From the NCBI RefSeq assembly GCF_002161355.1, contig NZ_NFHL01000009.1, positions 56,380 to 120,379 of the forward strand: DNA of 64,000 nucleotides. Direction: 5' to 3'. Shown here one piece after another: positions 59,634-64,000 of the stretch; within the stretch, counting starts at the first letter, position 1; each line of letters starts with the position of its first letter. The DNA comes from Lachnoclostridium sp. An76. Lineage in GTDB: Bacteria > Bacillota > Clostridia > Lachnospirales > Lachnospiraceae. A program made the position numbers and the translations under genes. Below the pieces are notes generated by a model. That model was given only the letters and a program-made list of their open reading frames with translations, was not told the DNA's origin and did not search any database.

Positions 59634-62216
59634 CTAGCAGGTCGCCCCGCCTTTCAGGTGCTTCTGCGCCTTGATATTCTCTTCCTTGCGCGCCAGCAGG
59701 TCATCCGCAAGGAGCTGTTCCTGGACATTCTCGAATCCGAGCCTTGCCACGGTATCAGCGAACCGCTCGCCGGTGATGCCCTGCTCGCGGAACAGGAGGA
59801 TCGCTTTTTCTACGATAGAAAGCACTTCTTCCTTATCTGTAAACACCTTATCCAGGTATCTTCCCTGGGCTACTTTCTTGCCCCAGCGCCCGCCGATGTA
59901 GACGCGGTAGCCGTTCGTGTAATCCTCCACCGCATGGAACGGACACTTGCCCACGCAGCGGCCGCAGTGGTTGCATTCATTCTCATCGATGGTGATCTTG
60001 CCGTCGACCATTTTCGCCACGTGGATCGGACAGTTGTTCTCGATCTGGCACACCTTGCATCCGCGGCACTTTTCCAGGTCGATCTGGGGCACTCTCTGCC
60101 CGATGATGCCCAGGTCGTTCAGATCCGGCTTCACGCAGTTATTCGGGCAGCCGCCCACCGCGATCTTGAATTTGTGCGGCAGCTTTACGCTGCTGTACCC
60201 GTGGAAAAATCTCTCGTGGATTTCCTCAGATAAGGCAAATGTATCGATCAGCCCGTACTGGCATGTGGTCCCCTTACAGGATACGACCGGGCGCACCTTG
60301 GATCCTGTCCCGCCGGTCTCCAGGCCAGCCTGCATGAGGTATTCCCTGAGCGGCTCGATATTATCAAAGGGCACGCCCTGGATCTCCATGGTAAGGCGGG
60401 ATGTCATTGTGACTTCCCCGCTTCCGAAGCGCTCCGCTGCCTCAGCGATCGTTCTGGCCTCCTCGGCAGTGATCTTTCCGTTCCTGGTGATCACGCGCCC
60501 GTTAAATCTATCCGGCGTCCTCTTATCCTTCAGGAACCCCAGCGCCTTTACCCTTGTCTCTTCCTCTTTTGAAACCGCTGCATCTGCATTCTTCACTTTC
60601 ACATCATTAAAGAATGTAGCTCCTTCCAGGACGACCGTATTTTCATAGCCGTAATAGCGCATCCTGTTCTGGAGGAAGTACGCTCTCTTTCCTTTCGCGC
60701 AGACGAGGAGGATCTTTTCTTTCTTGTCCAATCCTTCGATCTCGCCGTTTACCTTTGCCAGATTTACAAAGAACGCGCCTCTGATCGCCGGCTCAGGCTG
60801 CACGTCTACGATCTTATATCCTTCTGCTTTCCCCGCCGCGTACTCTGCGGGCGTCATACTGACAAAGGTGCCGTCCAGCTTGTTCATCAGTACATACACT
60901 GCCTGCACGAAGGGATGGATCGCTGTGGAGAACGGCGGCGCATACGCGAAGTCCGCGTTCTCGAAGTCTTCCAGGACAGCGCCCATGTTGATGCCCATGA
61001 CCGCGATGTCCACCATCTTGTCCACCTCGCCCGGTCCGAACACCTGGATGCCAAGGAGCTTCCTTGTCGCCCGGTCCGCGATCAGCTTTGTGATAAAGAA
61101 GGATGCGTCCGGATAATAGTGCGCTTTGTCATCTGTGGGCACGAGCACTGTCTCCACGTCGTATCCCGCTTCTCTCGCCTGCGCCTCGGTCAGTCCGGTG
61201 CGGCCCACATTCAGCCCCGGGAGCTTTACGACGCCTGTGCCGAGCACACCCGGATACGTCTTCTGCGCGCCTGAGAGCACCTGCGCCAGGGTCCGTCCTT
61301 CCAGATTTGCGGAAGATCCCATTGGGGACCACTGGCGTTTCCCGGTGATGCGGTTTGTCACCATCACGCAGTCGCCCGCCGCATAAATATCGTCAACACT
61401 TGTCTTCATCTGCCCGTCCACGAGGATCGTACCCTTAAACATCTCGATCCCTGTGCCCTCAAGGAATGCCGTATTCGGGCGGATCCCCGCCGCCATGATC
61501 AGCATCTCGCAGGAGAGCATCCCCGCGGAAGTCTTCACACCGGTCACTTTGTCTGTACCCAGGATCTGCTCCGCGCTCGTCCCGGTGATCACGCGGATCC
61601 CTGCGTTCAGGAGATGCTTCTTTACATATGCCGCCATCTCCGGGTCAAGGATATTCGGCAGGACCTGTGACGCGAAATCAATGACCGTCACATTGACGCC
61701 TCTGACATGGAGGTTTTCCGCCGCTTCCAGCCCGATGAAGCCTGCGCCGATCACGACAGCTTTCTTTACATTATTTGTCTCTGCGTAGGTACGGATCCCT
61801 TCCGCATCATCCGGCGTCCTCATCTTGAACACACCCGGAAGGTCCTTCCCCTCGATGGGCAGTTCCGCCGCGGAAGCGCCTGTGGCGATCACCAGCTTGT
61901 CGTAAGGACAGGCTTCCGTCTCCCCGGTCTGCACGTCTTTTAACGTCACTTCCTTCTTCGCCGGGTCCACAGCCACAGCCTCTTTGCCCGTGCGCACTTC
62001 CACTCCGGTCAGACCGGAATATTTCTGCGGCGTATTCACGATCAGCTCATCCCTGCTCTCGATCAATCCGCCCACATAGTAGGGCAGGCCGCATCCCGCA
62101 TAAGAGATGTCCTGATCCTTCGTGATGACTGTCACATCAATGCTCCTGTCTTCTCTTTTTAATTTTGCCGCAGTCTTTGTCCCGGCTGCGACGCCGCCGA
62201 TAATAAGTACCTTCAT
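59634..62216 (-). CDS. Fusion: CoA-disulfide-reductase-like flavoprotein, rhodanese, sulfite-reductase-like and ferredoxin domains
   Basis: The 860-residue protein reads in order: an FAD/NAD(P)H oxidoreductase (about 1-440) with VLIIGGVAAGTKTAAKLKRE, the redox cysteine in ISYAGCGLPYYVGG, KAVVIGAGFIGLEAAENLHV and DDIYAAGDCVMV. A rhodanese-like domain (about 455-545) follows, with KILLVCAKGKRAYFLQNRMR. Then comes a sulfite/nitrite reductase-type half (about 560-715) with CKGTTCQYGLIDT and AVGGCPNNCVKPDLNDLG, and two ferredoxin clusters (CRGCKVCQIENNCPIHV, CNHCGRCVGKCPFHAV). It likely moves electrons from NAD(P)H to a sulfur or related substrate. The UPF0251 gene upstream may regulate it. Confidence 0.85.
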   Translation of the reverse strand: MKVLIIGGVAAGTKTAAKLKREDRSIDVTVITKDQDISYAGCGLPYYVGGLIESRDELIVNTPQKYSGLTGVEVRTGKEAVAVDPAKKEVTLKDVQTGETEACPYDKLVIATGASAAELPIEGKDLPGVFKMRTPDDAEGIRTYAETNNVKKAVVIGAGFIGLEAAENLHVRGVNVTVIDFASQVLPNILDPEMAAYVKKHLLNAGIRVITGTSAEQILGTDKVTGVKTSAGMLSCEMLIMAAGIRPNTAFLEGTGIEMFKGTILVDGQMKTSVDDIYAAGDCVMVTNRITGKRQWSPMGSSANLEGRTLAQVLSGAQKTYPGVLGTGVVKLPGLNVGRTGLTEAQAREAGYDVETVLVPTDDKAHYYPDASFFITKLIADRATRKLLGIQVFGPGEVDKMVDIAVMGINMGAVLEDFENADFAYAPPFSTAIHPFVQAVYVLMNKLDGTFVSMTPAEYAAGKAEGYKIVDVQPEPAIRGAFFVNLAKVNGEIEGLDKKEKILLVCAKGKRAYFLQNRMRYYGYENTVVLEGATFFNDVKVKNADAAVSKEEETRVKALGFLKDKRTPDRFNGRVITRNGKITAEEARTIAEAAERFGSGEVTMTSRLTMEIQGVPFDNIEPLREYLMQAGLETGGTGSKVRPVVSCKGTTCQYGLIDTFALSEEIHERFFHGYSSVKLPHKFKIAVGGCPNNCVKPDLNDLGIIGQRVPQIDLEKCRGCKVCQIENNCPIHVAKMVDGKITIDENECNHCGRCVGKCPFHAVEDYTNGYRVYIGGRWGKKVAQGRYLDKVFTDKEEVLSIVEKAILLFREQGITGERFADTVARLGFENVQEQLLADDLLARKEENIKAQKHLKGGATC

Positions 62217-62255
62217 GTTCTCTGCCTCTTTCCTTTCTTTGTTTTGACCGTCACA

Positions 62256-62654
62256 TTAAGTTTCACTTTCTGCCTGCACCTGTTCACTCTGCTCTCTCCA
62301 GCCGATCGCCTGCTCCCGTTCCCGGTGGCAGCAGTGCTCTTCACCCTCGCATTCCGGACGCATTGCCGGGCAGACATAGACATCTCCCCCGCTGATGGTA
62401 AGATTCCTGCTGTTGACCAGCATATCCGCCACCTTCCGGCGCGCCTCGTCGTAGATCCGCGTCACCGTAGGGCGGGAGATCCCCATCCTCTCCGCGCACT
62501 GCTCCTGGGTCATCTGCCGGTGATCGAGCAGACGGATCACTTCGTATTCATCATATGTAAGATTCACGCTGCCTGACGCCTCGCATCCCTGCGGTATAAA
62601 CCCGCCGGCGCGGGGCAGGGAACAGATGCAGCGCTGTTTCTGAGGTCTTGGCAT
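62256..62654 (-). CDS. UPF0251/DUF134-family DNA-binding protein
   Basis: The 132-residue protein starts MPRPQKQRCICSLPRAGGFI, typical of the family, and has a sigma-factor-like helix-turn-helix (YDEYEVIRLLDHRQMTQEQC and AERMGISRPTVTRIYDEARR). A cysteine-rich C-terminus (CPAMRPECEGEEHCCH) could bind metal or an iron-sulfur cluster. It is upstream of, and read in the same direction as, the redox fusion gene with a gap of 39 bp. It may be its metal- or redox-responsive regulator. Confidence 0.88.
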   Translation of the reverse strand: MPRPQKQRCICSLPRAGGFIPQGCEASGSVNLTYDEYEVIRLLDHRQMTQEQCAERMGISRPTVTRIYDEARRKVADMLVNSRNLTISGGDVYVCPAMRPECEGEEHCCHREREQAIGWREQSEQVQAESET

Positions 62655-62742
62655 ATGAGCCCTCCCTTCCCTTTCCGCAAATGTGGGAGTATGTCCCCGG
62701 ATATATGATCCTGATTTCAGTATACTCGGTTATGAGCATATG

Positions 62743-64000
62743 TCAATAATCAGACACGCTATTACTAGAATATTCCATAGATTCCGTCGAATCTTTCTGC
62801 AGGGCTTTTTGACACAAATGAATAAACTCTTCCATTGCTGTATTATCTGGATCAAAGTTTGGATGTGATCGGAGCTGTTCATAATAACTCTCCGCATCTT
62901 CTTCCTTACCTAAAAGGCGTGAGCAATAATATAACCCCTGTAACGCCCCAAACGACAGTTCTTTTTTCAGTTTCATTTTAGCCATCAGTTTATTCGTGCA
63001 GTATTCACTGTCAGTATCAATATTTCCACAATACAGCTCCAGTATAGCAAGATTGCCTATACTATAATTATTATATTTTGCACCTATCTGTAATATTTCT
63101 CTCGCCCGTTCAGGCATTCGGTGCCTAAGTTCTAAATAGGCATTTAATGAATATAACTGACCCTCATTAGGGAAACGCTTTATTCCTTCATTCAATATCC
63201 ACCGTGCGGTATACTCCTGATCATATTCTCCGATATTAGCTTTCTGTTCTTCCAATTTTGCCCACGCTACCCATACAACACCATCTGCTCCTTTCTCCAA
63301 ACACGCCTTCCGATAGATCCACAGCGCTGTATTCTCCTCGCTGTACTCCCCGGCTCCTCTCTCCTTCTCTTCCAGTTGCGCCCATGCGGTCCATGCATCG
63401 TAATTAGCAGTTTTTTCCAAACACACTTTCCGATAGATCCACAGCGCTGTATTCTCCTCGCTATACTTCCCGGCTCCTCTCTCCTTCTCTTCCAGCTGCG
63501 CCCATGCAGTCCATACAGCACCGTCAGCTCCTTTCTCCAAACACGCCTTCCGATAGATCCACAGCGCTGTATTCTCCTCGCTGTACTCCCCGGCTCCTCT
63601 CTCCTTCTCTTCCAGTTGCGCCCATGCCAGCCAAGCATCGTTATTCGCATTTTTCTCTAAACATGTCTTCCGATAGATCCACAGCGCTGTATTCTCCTCG
63701 CTGTACTTCCCAGCTCCTCTCTCCTTCTCTTCCAACTGTCCCCACGCTGTCCATACAGCACTGTCTGCTCCTTTTTCTAAACACGCCTTCCGATAGATCC
63801 ACAGCGCTGTATTCTCCTCGCTGTACTCCCCGGCTCCTCTCTCCTTCTCTTCCAGCTGCGCCCACGCTGCCCATACAGCACTGTTTGCTCCTTTTTCTAA
63901 ACACGCCTTCCGATAGATCCACAGCGCTGTATTCTCCTTACTATACTCTCCGGCTCCTCTCTCCTTCTCTTCCATCTTTCCCCAAGCCAACCATACCTTA
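62743..64000 (-). CDS. Tandem 40-residue (HAT/TPR-like) repeat protein, partial at right edge
   Basis: The frame is open from the right edge (codons KVWLAWGKMEEKERG at the boundary) to the stop at 62743, at least 418 residues; the start lies outside. Six almost identical 40-residue repeats with W..W...EE...G.Y...NTALWIYRKACLEKGA form the visible part, followed by a diverged seventh (WAKLEEQKANIGEYDQEYTA) and a plain TPR-like tail. The W..W..E pattern resembles HAT repeats, a TPR-superfamily fold for protein or RNA binding. The repeats probably serve as a binding surface for an N-terminal effector that cannot be seen. Known large repeat proteins of this style can be defence or signalling proteins, but nothing here proves it. 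Confidence 0.8.
   Translation of the reverse strand, partial: KVWLAWGKMEEKERGAGEYSKENTALWIYRKACLEKGANSAVWAAWAQLEEKERGAGEYSEENTALWIYRKACLEKGADSAVWTAWGQLEEKERGAGKYSEENTALWIYRKTCLEKNANNDAWLAWAQLEEKERGAGEYSEENTALWIYRKACLEKGADGAVWTAWAQLEEKERGAGKYSEENTALWIYRKVCLEKTANYDAWTAWAQLEEKERGAGEYSEENTALWIYRKACLEKGADGVVWVAWAKLEEQKANIGEYDQEYTARWILNEGIKRFPNEGQLYSLNAYLELRHRMPERAREILQIGAKYNNYSIGNLAILELYCGNIDTDSEYCTNKLMAKMKLKKELSFGALQGLYYCSRLLGKEEDAESYYEQLRSHPNFDPDNTAMEEFIHLCQKALQKDSTESMEYSSNSVSDY
63282..64000 (-). repeat. 120-bp tandem DNA repeat, at least six copies
   Basis: The unit, recognised by CGATAGATCCACAGCGCTGT, recurs at exact 120-bp steps (for example 63310, 63430, 63550, 63670, 63790 and 63910). Part of each unit (the stretch coding ENTALWIYRK) is almost unchanged, while the ALWA/AVW part varies. 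Near identity at the DNA level, even at third positions, implies recent expansion or gene conversion. Confidence 0.92.

Noticed and set aside
63282..64000. Exact 120-bp periodicity, suggestive of a long-repeat array
   Set aside because: The period is a multiple of three, the frame is open throughout and the protein repeats are clear, so it is a coding repeat.

Overview
The window looks like chromosome of an anaerobic, low-oxygen-adapted Firmicute, most likely a gut Lachnospiraceae. The signs are strong AGGAGG-type ribosome binding sites, a small clostridial 2[4Fe-4S] ferredoxin, rubredoxin and ferredoxin oxidoreductases, the gdpP-rplI-dnaB order, DUF3737, DUF5104 and YolD families, and a moderately GC-rich backbone broken by AT-richer islands. 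Family names come from reading motifs by eye; no database search was possible. I saw no rRNA, tRNA or CRISPR array.

Layout. (1) 1-9.2 kb is the end of an integrated mobile element abutting the 3' end of rlmD. It carries a SymE-like protein, ParA, ParB with a perfect palindrome inside the gene, a zinc-finger-like protein and a small membrane protein, then a separately promoted defence-like unit: small HTH protein, SNF2-type helicase with a DUF3883-like end, and a DUF1156-type adenine methylase cut by the left edge. The order matches class 1 DISARM, but its core genes would lie outside the window. (2) 9.3-30.2 kb is backbone: rlmD, yhaM, an HtrA-like protein without a recognisable catalytic triad, mutS2, two two-component systems (the second with an FtsX-type ABC transporter), an orphan sugar-binding lipoprotein, ferredoxin, DUF3737, ferredoxin and rubredoxin proteins, a LysR regulator, and a YolD/Y-family polymerase pair. 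(3) 30.2-45.7 kb is plastic: three tandem DUF5104 lipoproteins, a gene cut by an IS4-family element, MATE pump, alcohol dehydrogenases, Ogt, HAD phosphatase, a 5'-truncated HipA-like kinase, aldo/keto reductase, an IS110 element with a likely bridge RNA, flavoproteins and a TetR regulator, plus several palindromic and tandem repeats. (4) 45.7-54.7 kb has a cupin/CMD pair, an AAA/DUF4143 ATPase whose upstream repeats run into a broken hipA next to an orphan hipB, decayed genes, and a prophage tail-gene remnant. A four-gene cassette (Rrf2 regulator, cupin, radical SAM mobile pair A and B) sits between the tail assembly chaperone genes and the tape measure fragment. (5) 54.7-62.7 kb is backbone: MerR-type regulator, dnaB, rplI, gdpP, a large FAD/rhodanese/sulfite-reductase-like fusion and a UPF0251 regulator. 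(6) The right edge holds a protein built of 40-residue repeats, cut by the window.

The most interesting candidates are the phage-borne Rrf2-cupin-radical SAM cassette with three matching GTTGT-N13-ACAAC operators, the partial DISARM-like locus, the ATPase module with three repeats phased at exactly 33 bp, the IS110 leader RNA and the palindrome inside parB.
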